Assembly: GCA_934511335.1 (NCBI GenBank)
Contig: CAKSWL010000015.1
Location: 1-16,528 of the forward strand
DNA from: an uncultured Cloacibacillus sp.
GTDB taxonomy: Bacteria > Synergistota > Synergistia > Synergistales > Synergistaceae
DNA: 16,528 nucleotides
Reading direction: 5' to 3'
Each line of letters starts with the position of its first letter. Positions within the stretch are counted from its first letter, which is position 1. A program made the position numbers and the translations under genes. Below the pieces are notes generated by a model. That model saw only the letters and a program-made list of their open reading frames with translations, had not been told where the DNA came from and made no database searches. Of this stretch, positions 1 through 6,579 are shown piece after piece.

Positions 1-708
1 GTGCTGGAAGCGCGTCGGGTTCGTCGAATTGCCGGTGATGGAGACGTCGACGCCCTCGTGCCGCATGATCGCCACGCCCTCGTTGACGTCGTTGGCGCCG
101 TAGCATTTGACCTTCGCCTTGTCGCCGTCGGAGAAGGACCTTTCCATCGTGACCTCTAGCTCGCCGGTATACTGGTCGTAGAGGGTCTCCACGAAGGTAA
201 ATCCGTTGATGCGCGAGATGATATAGGCGGCGTCTTTGCCTAAGCCGTTTAAAATGACGCGCAGCGGCTCTTTGCGCACCTTGTTCGCCGTGCGCGCGAT
301 GCCGATCGCCCCTTCGGCGGCCGCGAAGGACTCGTGACCTGCAAGGAAGCAGAAGCATTTAGTATCCTCATTCAACAGCATCGCGGCGAGATTTCCGTGT
401 CCTATGCCCACCTGGCGTTGGTCGGCGACGGAGCCGGGGACGCAGAAGGCCTGGAGCCCCTCGCCGATCTTCTCCGCGGCCGCGGCCGCCGTTCTCGCGC
501 CGTTCTTTATCGCGTTCGCGGCGCCTATGGTATAGGCCCAGACGGCGTTGTCAAAGGCGATCGGCTGGATGCCGCGCACGATGGCCGCGACGTCTATCCC
601 CTTGTCCAGGCAGAGCCTCTGCGCCTCTTCGATGCGGTTGAAGCCGAGCCCCGCTAAGAATGCGTTTATTTTTTCTATCCGGCGTTCGTAACCTTCAAAG
701 TTTGCCAT
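1..708 (-). CDS. GGGtGRT family protein (partial, C-terminus outside window)
   Basis: The reading frame starts at ATG 708-706 (MANFEGYERRIEKINAFL) and stays open to the left edge, giving 236 residues, ending in NPTRFQH. I recognise the family called GGGtGRT protein, usually about 330 residues, from its N-terminus, the stretch GLQAFCVPGSVADQRQVG, GHESFAAAEGAIGIARTANK and SITGNSTNPTRF; the motif that names the family would lie beyond the edge. The start is fixed by GGAGG (rc of 717-721), which overlaps the stop codon of the gene before it; only 12 bases separate the two genes, so they should be co-transcribed and perhaps translationally coupled. The biochemical role is not known to me. The constant partner, an IscU/NifU-like scaffold, suggests a role in metal or Fe-S chemistry, which is inference. 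Confidence 0.85.
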   Translation of the reverse strand, partial: MANFEGYERRIEKINAFLAGLGFNRIEEAQRLCLDKGIDVAAIVRGIQPIAFDNAVWAYTIGAANAIKNGARTAAAAAEKIGEGLQAFCVPGSVADQRQVGIGHGNLAAMLLNEDTKCFCFLAGHESFAAAEGAIGIARTANKVRKEPLRVILNGLGKDAAYIISRINGFTFVETLYDQYTGELEVTMERSFSDGDKAKVKCYGANDVNEGVAIMRHEGVDVSITGNSTNPTRFQH

Positions 709-720
709 TATCTTTTCCTC

Positions 721-1413
721 CTACTGCCTGCGCGGGTCTATTATCTTATCGGCCTCCGCGTAACGGCCGTATGTGGAGGTGTTTTTCTCAAGAGCCTCTT
801 TGGGGTCCGCGCCCTTGCGGATCGCCTCCATCATCTTGCCGAGCGAGACATAGCGGTAGCCGATGATCTCGCCGTTCTTGTCGAGCGCCTGGTCGAGGAT
901 ATAGCCTTCGGCCATTTCAAGGTAGCGGGGGCCCTTTTCGAGAGTGCCGTACATCGTGCCTATCTGCGAGCGCAGCCCCTTGCCGAGATCTTCGAGGCCC
1001 GCGCCGATGGGGAGCCCATTTTCTGAGAAGGCGCTCTGCGTCCTGCCGTAGGCTATCTGGAGGAAAAGCTCGCGCATCGCGGTGTTGATCGCGTCGCAGA
1101 CGAGGTCGGTGTTGAGCGCTTCGAGCAGCGTCTTGCCGGGGAGTATCTCCGCCGCCATCGCCGCCGAATGGGTCATGCCGGAGCAGCCGATCGTCTCGAC
1201 GAGCGCCTCCTGAATGACGCCGCCTTTGACGTTGAGCGAGAGCTTGCAGGCGCCCTGCTGCGGCGCGCACCAGCCCACGCCGTGCGTGAAGCCTGAAATA
1301 TCGCCTATCTGTTTTGACTCGACCCATCTGCCCTCTTCGGGGATGGGCGCGGGGCCGTGATTGGCGCCCTTCGCCACACATACCATTTCTTCAACTTCAT
1401 GAGAGCACTGCAT
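721..1413 (-). CDS. IscU/NifU-like iron-sulfur cluster assembly scaffold protein
   Basis: This 230-residue protein resembles the U-type scaffold fold. The segment GCSGMTHSAAMAAEILPGKT (from G76, with Cys77) matches the IscU pattern of a GC(G) motif followed by small residues, an acidic residue and GKT. Cys49, Cys77 and Cys106 fall at positions like the three cluster-ligating cysteines of IscU/SufU; Cys3, Cys12 and Cys56 are extra. It is longer than IscU (about 130 residues), with a C-terminal extension of about 100 residues ending in DPRRQ. Such proteins are usually annotated as Fe-S assembly scaffolds and sit directly before GGGtGRT genes, as here. The start is supported by GAGGAGGAG about 8 bases upstream. 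It probably leads a two-gene operon. No isc/suf partners are visible, so a dedicated rather than general role in cluster assembly is possible (inference). Confidence 0.8.
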   Translation of the reverse strand: MQCSHEVEEMVCVAKGANHGPAPIPEEGRWVESKQIGDISGFTHGVGWCAPQQGACKLSLNVKGGVIQEALVETIGCSGMTHSAAMAAEILPGKTLLEALNTDLVCDAINTAMRELFLQIAYGRTQSAFSENGLPIGAGLEDLGKGLRSQIGTMYGTLEKGPRYLEMAEGYILDQALDKNGEIIGYRYVSLGKMMEAIRKGADPKEALEKNTSTYGRYAEADKIIDPRRQ

Positions 1414-1433
1414 TGGTGTGTCTCCTCCTCAAA

Positions 1434-1461
1434 ATTATCTATAATTAACCGTATTGCTTAA
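1434..1461 (-). promoter_or_regulatory. Weak candidate promoter for the scaffold/GGGtGRT pair
   Basis: On the minus strand TTAAGC (rc of 1456-1461) and GATAAT (rc of 1434-1439) are 16 bases apart, in an AT-rich stretch just upstream of the scaffold gene. The -10 matches the sigma-70 consensus at five of six positions and the -35 only in part. It lies after the terminator of the gene upstream, so some promoter is needed here; the exact boxes are uncertain. Confidence 0.3.
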
Positions 1462-1494
1462 GGAAGCGCAGATTAATTCACCTTGTTGTCTAAA

Positions 1495-1528
1495 ACACAA
1501 CGCGCCGTCCGCTCCTTGGCGGCGGACG
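1495..1528 (-). terminator. Rho-independent terminator after the phosphohexomutase gene
   Basis: Read on the minus strand, CGTCCGC (rc of 1522-1528) and GCGGACG (rc of 1506-1512) form a perfect 7-bp GC-rich stem with a 9-base loop, followed within a few bases by TTGTGTTTT. It lies 19 bases after the stop codon of the mutase gene. The T-tract is interrupted, so termination may be incomplete. Confidence 0.5.
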
Positions 1529-1546
1529 CCTCTGATCAGGGGGTTG

Positions 1547-2947
1547 CTAATAGCCCCACTCGAAATCCGGGCTTCCCGCCGCGAGCAGCCGCCGCTTCAT
1601 ATCACGCGTGATTGCGTCGAGGGCCTCCTTCGTGCGCCCCTCGCAGCGCGCGACGAGCACCGGCTGCGTGTTTGAGACGCGGACGAGCCCCCAGCCGCCG
1701 TCGTATATTATCCTCACGCCGTCGACGGTGATCGTCTTCAGCCCTTCCGCCGCGGCCTCTTCCTTCACGCGCTCGACCACGCCGAACTTGACGTCGTCGG
1801 GGCAGTCGTAGCGGGTCTCTATCGTAGAGGGGTAGAGGGGGATCTCCTCCATCAGCTCCGCGAGCGTCTTGTCGGTGCGGGAAATGATGCGCGCCAGCCG
1901 CCCTGCGGCGTAAAAGGCGTCGTCATAGCCGAAATATTCGTCGGCGAAAAACATGTGTCCCGAGACCTCGCCGGAAAAGAGGGCGTGCTCCTCGCGCATC
2001 TTGGCCTTGACGAGAGAATGGCCCGCTTTCCACCAGAGCGGCCGGCCGCCGAGTTTCTCGACGGTCTCCGGCAGCGCCATCGAGCTTTTTATCTCGCAGA
2101 TCGCCACCGCGCCCGGGTGTTTCGGCAGGATCTCGCTCCAATAGAGCGCCATCAGGCGGTCGCCCCAGATCACTTCTCCGTTGTTGTCGACGACGCCGAT
2201 CCGGTCCGAATCGCCGTCGAAGCCGACGCCGAAGTCCGCCCCCGTCTCCTTCACCTTGGCGATGAGGGCGGGGAGATTCTCGCGTTTCGTCGGGTCGGGG
2301 TGATGGTTGGGAAAATGTCCGTCGGGCACGCTGAAAAGCTCCGTCACACAGCAGCCGATGCGGCGCAGGAACTCCGGCGCGTAAAGGCCGCCCGTGCCGT
2401 TGCCCGAGTCGCAGACGATCTTCGGCCGGCGCCGTCCGAGCGTGATCTTTGAGACGAGCATGTCGATATATCCGGCGTTGATATCGGCGCTTCGGCAGCT
2501 GCCGGGCGCCGCCGCCTCTTCCATGTCGTCTGCCGCGATCATCCTGTATAACTCCTGGATGTCGTCGCCCCAGAGCGTCGCCCGATCATAGGCGACCTTC
2601 AGGCCGTTGTACTCCCGCGGATTGTGGCTGCCCGTCACCATGATCCCGCTTTCGCAGGGCGCAGCCTGTGCTGGACGATAGAGACTCCAATAAAATGTCG
2701 GCGTCGAGACGAGGCCGATGTCGGTTACGCTTACGCCCGCCGCGTTCAAGCCGCGCGCGGCGGCGGCCTTGATGCGCGGGGTAGAAAGACGCGCGTCGCC
2801 GCCCACGACGGCCTCAGCAACGCCGCGGCGTCTCAGCCAAGTCCCGAAGGCCCTGCCGATGAGACATACGTTTTCGTCGGTGAGCTCCGCGTCGGCGATG
2901 CCTCTTATATCATATTCGCGGAAAATATGCGCGGGGACAAAACTCAT
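1547..2947 (-). CDS. Phosphomannomutase/phosphoglucomutase (alpha-D-phosphohexomutase)
   Basis: This is a complete 466-residue four-domain phosphohexomutase, the usual length for the bacterial PMM/PGM group. It interconverts 1- and 6-phosphates of mannose or glucose in the cytoplasm, feeding GDP-mannose or UDP-glucose synthesis for cell-surface polysaccharide. Visible motifs in order: N-terminal FREYDIRGIA; active-site phosphoserine loop TGSHNP (105-110, Ser107); Mg-binding loop DGDSDR (244-249); sugar-specificity loop GEVSGH (326-331); phosphate-binding loop RVSNTQP (423-429). The start has GGAGG 9 bases upstream. Terminators lie on both sides, so it is probably transcribed alone. The GEVSGH loop fits the PMM/PGM subgroup rather than phosphoglucosamine mutase; which sugar is preferred cannot be read from sequence. 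Confidence 0.93.
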   Translation of the reverse strand: MSFVPAHIFREYDIRGIADAELTDENVCLIGRAFGTWLRRRGVAEAVVGGDARLSTPRIKAAAARGLNAAGVSVTDIGLVSTPTFYWSLYRPAQAAPCESGIMVTGSHNPREYNGLKVAYDRATLWGDDIQELYRMIAADDMEEAAAPGSCRSADINAGYIDMLVSKITLGRRRPKIVCDSGNGTGGLYAPEFLRRIGCCVTELFSVPDGHFPNHHPDPTKRENLPALIAKVKETGADFGVGFDGDSDRIGVVDNNGEVIWGDRLMALYWSEILPKHPGAVAICEIKSSMALPETVEKLGGRPLWWKAGHSLVKAKMREEHALFSGEVSGHMFFADEYFGYDDAFYAAGRLARIISRTDKTLAELMEEIPLYPSTIETRYDCPDDVKFGVVERVKEEAAAEGLKTITVDGVRIIYDGGWGLVRVSNTQPVLVARCEGRTKEALDAITRDMKRRLLAAGSPDFEWGY

Positions 2948-3039
2948 ATAGTAATACCTCCGTTTCAGCGGTAAAACGATCCAAATAAAGGATATAGCTT
3001 TTGCACGGCTTTTGCAACCGAAAGGAGAGCGCGGTCATG

Positions 3040-3069
3040 CAAAACGGCCCGGGGTGCGCCCCGAGCCGT
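3040..3069 (-). terminator. Strong rho-independent terminator
   Basis: On the minus strand ACGGCTCGGGG (rc of 3059-3069) and CCCCGGGCCGT (rc of 3044-3054) form a continuous 11-bp stem in RNA, with one U-G pair, around a 4-base loop (CGCA). The stem runs straight into TTTTGC. It lies 24 bases after the stop codon of the exported nitroreductase-like gene and separates it from the mutase gene. Confidence 0.8.
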
Positions 3070-3093
3070 GACTTGACATCTCTTTCCCTGCGG

Positions 3094-3711
3094 TTACTGC
3101 CGGCCGACGGCCATAACGCCCGTTATATTCATAATTGGGCCAAGCATCAGCGCCGCCTCGATATTCGCCTTATTAAAAGAGGCGAGAAAGCGCGTCTTGA
3201 GGCCGAGCGCTTCGGCGGCGAGATAGACATTCTGCGACATCGCTCCCGTCGCGATATAATTATAATGGTCGACATTCATCGTGCCTTTACTGACGAAGAC
3301 GATGACGCAGGGGGCGCTCTTTGCGAAATTCTGCGTCACGGCGCGGCTCGTCAGCTTTTTCTCCGCCGTCTGCTGCATAAGCGCGTTTTTCTCCCAGTTA
3401 TAGAGGTAGCCGCCGCTCTTAAGCAGCACATAGACGGAGACATAAGGCTCGCGGCCCATCGCCATCGGCACCGTCCAGCCCTTAGGGTCGCGGTTCTTGC
3501 CCGTCGCCGCCCAGAGGATCGTTGAAAGCTCCTTCAGCGAAAGCTCTTCGCTCGAAAAATCCCGCTGCTCCGCCGAGGCGCGGTTCGCGATCGCCGCTAA
3601 GACGGCGGGGCCGCCCTCCTTGTCCGGTTCCACGAGCACGATGTTGGCCGCCGCCGCTGCGGAAGCGGCGGCAATCAAAAGCGCCGCGGTGAGTGAAAAA
3701 ATCTTCTTCAT
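3094..3711 (-). CDS. Exported nitroreductase-fold protein (SagB/ThcOx-like)
   Basis: This is a 205-residue protein with a clear signal peptide: MKK, a hydrophobic core and an alanine-rich cleavage region ending near residue 22. The mature part resembles the SagB-type branch of the nitroreductase superfamily, which binds FMN: IANRAS with Arg44 and a second Arg at 50, LSTILWAATGKNR (62-74), GWTVPMAMG (78-86) and GAMSQNVYLAAEALGL (156-171). Export is unusual for an FMN oxidoreductase, so flavin loading and the electron donor outside the membrane are open questions. The start is set by AAGGAGG 8 bases upstream. It follows the prepilin peptidase by 28 bases and is probably co-transcribed with it, then ends at a strong terminator. 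The substrate is unknown. Confidence 0.75.
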   Translation of the reverse strand: MKKIFSLTAALLIAAASAAAAANIVLVEPDKEGGPAVLAAIANRASAEQRDFSSEELSLKELSTILWAATGKNRDPKGWTVPMAMGREPYVSVYVLLKSGGYLYNWEKNALMQQTAEKKLTSRAVTQNFAKSAPCVIVFVSKGTMNVDHYNYIATGAMSQNVYLAAEALGLKTRFLASFNKANIEAALMLGPIMNITGVMAVGRQ

Positions 3712-3739
3712 AAATCGTTCCTCCTTAGATAATATTTAC

Positions 3740-4519
3740 TTAAATCATCGTCCAGGGCCATTGTGCTAAATACCCCAAGTACCGCAAGACCCTCTCTCCG
3801 CAGAACATCGCGAGCGCCATGCCTGCGCAGAGGAAAGGCCCCAGCGGCACGGCGGTCTTGCGCGTAACCCTCCTCGTGAGCAACAGCGGGATCACCATGA
3901 GGCCGCCGCTCATGAAGCCGAAATAGAGCGAGAGCAGCGTCAGTTTAAACCCCATGAAAGCGCCGATGCCGAGCATCAGCATCGCGTCGCCAAGTCCCAT
4001 CCGGCCGCGGCTCGCCACGATTATCGCCCCGATCGTCCCAAAGCCCGAAAGCGCGCCGAAAAGCCCGTCGAGCAGCCCGCCCCAGCCGCCGGCGGCGCGC
4101 GCCGATATGCCGCATACCGCCATCGCGATCGCCCAGGAGTCGTAAATATAGCCCGTTTCGAGATCCGTGAGCGTATGGAAAATGATGAAGGGCAGAGAGA
4201 GCGTCGCGAAAGCGAGCGCCGGCGTCAGTCCGAAGCGCCAGGCGAAAAGCGCCGCCAGCGCGCCGCCGGCTAATTCGGCGGCAAAGTGGCGCGGCGGGAT
4301 CGGCGCGCGGCAACTCCGGCACCGCCCCTGCAAGATGACGAAAGAGATGACGGGGATCAGATCGCAGGAGGACAGCACCCGGCCGCAGCTGTCGCAGACG
4401 GAACGTTCTCGCCCCCACCATCTTTTCTCCGCCGCCGTCCGCATGGCCGCCGCGTTCGCGAACGAACCGAGCGCCGCGCCGAGGCAGAAAGCCAGAAAAA
4501 CATCAATACCGCCGACCAT
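3740..4519 (-). CDS. pilD: Type IV prepilin peptidase / N-methyltransferase (A24 family)
   Basis: This 259-residue polytopic inner-membrane protein cleaves leader peptides of type IV prepilins or type II pseudopilins and methylates the new N-terminus. The N-terminal LGAALGSFANAAAMR corresponds to the conserved GSFLNV region. The methyltransferase domain has the paired zinc cysteines CDSC (42, 45) and CRSC (67, 70). The two catalytic aspartates are visible in LTDLETGYI (Asp119) and MGLGDAM (Asp178). About seven to eight hydrophobic segments follow. The ribosome site is weak (GGGGTG about 6 bases upstream of ATG), and no in-frame alternative close by looks better. The first gene of a probable two-gene unit. 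No pilin or secretion gene is visible in the window, so its substrates are encoded elsewhere. Confidence 0.92.
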   Translation of the reverse strand: MVGGIDVFLAFCLGAALGSFANAAAMRTAAEKRWWGRERSVCDSCGRVLSSCDLIPVISFVILQGRCRSCRAPIPPRHFAAELAGGALAALFAWRFGLTPALAFATLSLPFIIFHTLTDLETGYIYDSWAIAMAVCGISARAAGGWGGLLDGLFGALSGFGTIGAIIVASRGRMGLGDAMLMLGIGAFMGFKLTLLSLYFGFMSGGLMVIPLLLTRRVTRKTAVPLGPFLCAGMALAMFCGERVLRYLGYLAQWPWTMI

Positions 4520-4561
4520 CTAGACACCCCAACCGTAAAGCGACTAAAATACGAACTATAT

Positions 4562-4590
4562 TTTACACGCAACAAACGATATTTCATAAT
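4562..4590 (+). promoter_or_regulatory. Possible promoter for the tautomerase gene
   Basis: TTTACA (4562-4567) and CATAAT (4585-4590) are 17 bases apart, each matching the sigma-70 consensus at five of six positions. Against it, the ribosome site GGGGAG starts immediately after the -10, so a transcript from the usual start point would lose it. The true promoter may lie further left in the 86-base divergent gap. Confidence 0.25.
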
Positions 4591-4605
4591 GGGGAGATGC
4601 GAAAA

Positions 4606-4818
4606 ATGCCGATTGTGATGGTAAACATCAAAGAGGGACGCACCGTAGAACAGAAACGCGCGATGGTGACGGGGATGACGAAAGTGCTGTGCGATACAAT
4701 GGAAGTGCCGCAAAGCTCCGTGCGTATCATCATCAACGAGATGAAAAACGAAAACTTCGCGATCGCCGGCACGCTTATTTGCGACGACCCGTCGAAACAG
4801 GTGAAGAAAAAAGACTAA
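4606..4818 (+). CDS. 4-oxalocrotonate tautomerase family protein
   Basis: A 70-residue member of the 4-oxalocrotonate tautomerase family, which shift double bonds or keto-enol forms using an N-terminal proline as base. The in-frame ATG at 4597 was rejected: starting at 4606 puts Pro directly after the initiator Met, as the chemistry requires, and places GGGGAG (4591-4596) 9 bases upstream. Numbered from Pro1, the residues important in 4-oxalocrotonate tautomerase are all present: Pro1, Arg11, Arg39 and Phe50. The length is slightly above the usual 62 because of a lysine-rich tail (VKKKD). It is divergent from the prepilin peptidase and convergent with the IclR gene. Substrate unknown; a link to the ring-degradation cluster 1.2 kb away is possible but not shown. 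Confidence 0.88.
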   Translation: MPIVMVNIKEGRTVEQKRAMVTGMTKVLCDTMEVPQSSVRIIINEMKNENFAIAGTLICDDPSKQVKKKD

Positions 4819-4851
4819 AGGCGGCGCCCTGTGCCGTCGGCAGTTAAAAAC

Positions 4852-4934
4852 GCGGTTTTTCGATGGGCGGGGACGGCCGGCTCTTCTTTATGATTTTTTC
4901 GCTGCCGGGCTTAGCCTCTTTGTCGGAAAACCGC
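4852..4934. other. Nested inverted repeats between convergent genes (possible terminator region)
   Basis: GCGGTTTTTCG (4852-4862) can pair with CGGAAAACCGC (4924-4934) over 11 positions with one U-G in plus-strand RNA. Inside it CCGGC (4877-4881) can pair with GCCGG (4904-4908). On the minus strand the outer stem is followed by GTTTTTAAC, which would suit termination of the IclR transcript. The 137-base gap between the tautomerase and IclR genes holds nothing else I can name. The long loop makes a standard terminator doubtful. Confidence 0.3.
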
Positions 4935-4955
4935 ATCTTTGCAATTATCAAAATT

Positions 4956-5789
4956 TTACATATTACAGATGACGTGCTCCAGTGAGGGGCTCCGGAAGAG
5001 GAACTTGGGGGTCTCGGCGGATTCGCTCCAGCCGAAGGTGGAGGATATCTCCGCGCAGTATTGAGGGATGCGTTCCTTAAGGCCCTTGACGATATCGTCC
5101 GTGAATCTGGCGCTCGGCCCCGTGACCGCTATCGTACAAAGGATGTTATTGCCGCTCTCGACGATCGGCCCCGCGATCGAAGAGAATCCCTCCTGATATT
5201 CGTTTACGCAGTAGCTGTATCCGTTCTTGCAGAGATTATAGAGCTCCCTCATTATCTTCGACCTGTCGGTGGTCGTGAAGGTGGTGAGGTTTCTTGTGTC
5301 CTTTAAAAAATTATCCTGCTCTTCCGGCGTAGCGTAGGCGAGGAAGCCCCTGCCGCCCGCGCCGGCCCAGAGGACGTACTTCGAGCCGACGGTGGGGGAA
5401 AACTTGAAGCTGTGGAAGGCCGGCACTTTTTCAAAACAGATGCGGTAATCGCCCTCCCTGATGTAAATCAGAGCCGTCTCGCCGAATTCATCCCGCAGCC
5501 TGACAAGGTAGGGATAGATCACTTTTCTTAAAAAGTCGTTTTGCTTTGCGCAGTAGCCGAGGCTGTAGACCCGCCTGCCGAGGCTGAAACGCTTGGTATT
5601 TTTGTCACGGATCAAAAAAGACTCCTGTTCTAAAATCCCCGCGATCCGGGAGGCGGTGGAATAGGGTATCTGCACCAGCTTGGATATCTCCGTCAGCGAG
5701 AGGTCGTCTGTTTCTCTCGTAAAGCAGTTTAATATCGCCAAGGCCCTTTGTATGGCCTGAGTGCCTGTTTCCGGTTGTTTATCGTTCAT
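4956..5789 (-). CDS. IclR family transcriptional regulator
   Basis: This 277-residue protein has the IclR layout: an N-terminal winged helix-turn-helix (about residues 10-70, with TQAIQRALAILNCF, then LSLTEISKLVQIPYSTASRI as the helix-turn-helix and RDKNTKRFSLG as the wing) and a C-terminal effector-binding domain (about 85-260, with GETALIYIREGD, ILCTIAVTGPSARF). Such regulators sense small aromatic or carboxylic metabolites and commonly control an adjacent divergent catabolic operon. The start has GGAGG 7 bases upstream and a perfect TATAAT close by. It is divergent from the mesaconase/enamidase cluster across 259 bases that contain palindromes, so local control of that cluster, and self-control, is the likely role (inference). 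The effector is unknown; a pathway substrate or intermediate is the natural candidate. Confidence 0.9.
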   Translation of the reverse strand: MNDKQPETGTQAIQRALAILNCFTRETDDLSLTEISKLVQIPYSTASRIAGILEQESFLIRDKNTKRFSLGRRVYSLGYCAKQNDFLRKVIYPYLVRLRDEFGETALIYIREGDYRICFEKVPAFHSFKFSPTVGSKYVLWAGAGGRGFLAYATPEEQDNFLKDTRNLTTFTTTDRSKIMRELYNLCKNGYSYCVNEYQEGFSSIAGPIVESGNNILCTIAVTGPSARFTDDIVKGLKERIPQYCAEISSTFGWSESAETPKFLFRSPSLEHVICNM

Positions 5790-5810
5790 TTTAATACCTC
5801 CGCGGAACGT

Positions 5811-5840
5811 ATTATAGCCTAAAGATGAGGCGTTAATACA
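5811..5840 (-). promoter_or_regulatory. Promoter of the IclR-family gene
   Basis: A perfect TATAAT (rc of 5811-5816) lies 21 bases upstream of the start codon on the minus strand. About 17 bases further up the sequence is GTATTA or TGTATT, a poor -35. Transcription would begin near 5804, leaving a leader of about 15 bases that just contains the GGAGG site. The weak -35 suggests low basal expression. Confidence 0.5.
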
Positions 5841-5879
5841 TTTCTCTGCATCTAAGAAAATATATTCAACCTCTCAATG

Positions 5880-5893
5880 AATTTCATGAATTT
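5880..5893. promoter_or_regulatory. AT-rich palindrome in the divergent control region
   Basis: AATTTCATGAATTT is an inverted repeat centred between 5886 and 5887 with one mismatched pair; the core TTCATGAA is perfect. It overlaps a second small repeat, ATGAA-T-TTCAT (5877-5887). It lies between the two divergent promoters, about 75 bases upstream of the IclR start point and 45 bases upstream of the -35 of the plus-strand promoter, where a regulator could touch both. Binding is not shown. Confidence 0.35.
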
Positions 5894-5938
5894 TAACAGA
5901 TAATACCGCCGCAAACCAGATAGAGAAATTTTTCCTTA

Positions 5939-5967
5939 TTGACAATGCCGTTAAAACTTTGTATGAT
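5939..5967 (+). promoter_or_regulatory. Strong sigma-70-type promoter of the catabolic cluster
   Basis: TTGACA (5939-5944), a perfect -35, is followed after exactly 17 bases by TATGAT (5962-5967), a five-of-six -10. Transcription should start near 5974, giving a leader of about 75 bases before the first gene at 6049. The palindrome at 5989-6011 lies in this leader. Such a strong promoter with a downstream operator suits control by repression. Confidence 0.8.
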
Positions 5968-5988
5968 GTATTCACCACATAGAAGATA

Positions 5989-6011
5989 TTATATCCATAA
6001 TATGGATATAA
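5989..6011. promoter_or_regulatory. 23-base perfect palindrome, probable operator
   Basis: The arms TTATATCCATA (5989-5999) and TATGGATATAA (6001-6011) are exact reverse complements around one central base. The centre is about 26 bases downstream of the predicted transcription start, a position where a bound dimer would block the polymerase. The IclR-family protein encoded next to it is the obvious candidate ligand. As RNA it would be an AU-rich hairpin, too weak in GC and without a T-tract to be a terminator. Confidence 0.7.
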
Positions 6012-6048
6012 AAGAATAAGCAATGATTACGAAAGGGATGGCGCAGAG

Positions 6049-6558
6049 ATGCAGATAAAGATGCCAGTCGACGATGAAACGATAAACAAGCTGCATGTTT
6101 ATGACATGGTCGAGATCTACGGGCCGATCTTTACGGGGCGCGACGCGGTGCTGCCGAAGGTGGTCAAATGCATTGAGGATGGCACGTGCATGGAGAAGGG
6201 GATTTTTCTTGAGGGGGGCGCGGTCTTTCATACGGCGGTGAGCCCCGCAGGCATCGGTCCCACCTCCAGCAACAAGGTAGATATCGAAGGAAGTATCCCC
6301 GCGCTTTCAAAGGCCGGCGTGAAGATGCATATCGGCAAGGGAAGCCTCAAAAAAGAGACCGTCGAGAGCCTGAAGGAGTACAACGCGATATTTTTGGTGA
6401 CGCCGCCGAATACGGCGCTGCTTACTTCAACGATGAAGAAAAAGCGCGTCGTCGCCTTCCCGGAAGAGGGCATGGAAGCGCTCCACGAGGTGGAAGTTGA
6501 GAAATTTCCCGCCATCGTCGCCATCGCCCACGGCGAATCGATTTACGATGAGAAATAA
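6049..6558 (+). CDS. Class I Fe-S hydro-lyase (fumarase/tartrate dehydratase type), beta subunit; probable mesaconase
   Basis: A 169-residue protein that corresponds to the C-terminal half of class I fumarases and to the beta subunit of two-part enzymes. Visible motifs: GPIFTGRDAV (25-34), AGIGPTSSNKVD (67-78), MHIGKGSL (93-100), PEEGMEAL (138-145) and EKFPAIVAIAHGES near the end. In fumarases the middle motif normally reads GPTTSxRMD; here Lys76 replaces the usual Arg, which hints at a different substrate. Next to methylaspartate ammonia-lyase, the likely reaction is hydration of mesaconate to citramalate (inference). It is the first gene of the cluster and precedes the alpha subunit, the reverse of the usual order. 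The ribosome site is weak (AAAGGGA about 11-14 bases upstream); ATG 6061 is an alternative start. Confidence 0.85.
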   Translation: MQIKMPVDDETINKLHVYDMVEIYGPIFTGRDAVLPKVVKCIEDGTCMEKGIFLEGGAVFHTAVSPAGIGPTSSNKVDIEGSIPALSKAGVKMHIGKGSLKKETVESLKEYNAIFLVTPPNTALLTSTMKKKRVVAFPEEGMEALHEVEVEKFPAIVAIAHGESIYDEK

Positions 6559-6579
6559 CGGCCGGCAGAGGTAATTAAA

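Noticed and set aside
1486..1500. TTGTCTAAAACACAA as a regulator site
   Set aside because: The inverted repeat is short and imperfect, and overlaps the tail of a terminator.
4597..4605. ATG at 4597 as start of the tautomerase
   Set aside because: It would put three residues before the catalytic proline and leaves no spacing to GGGGAG.
5989..6011. Palindrome as a terminator or riboswitch
   Set aside because: It is AU-rich, has no T-tract, and the leader is only about 75 bases; an operator is the simpler reading.
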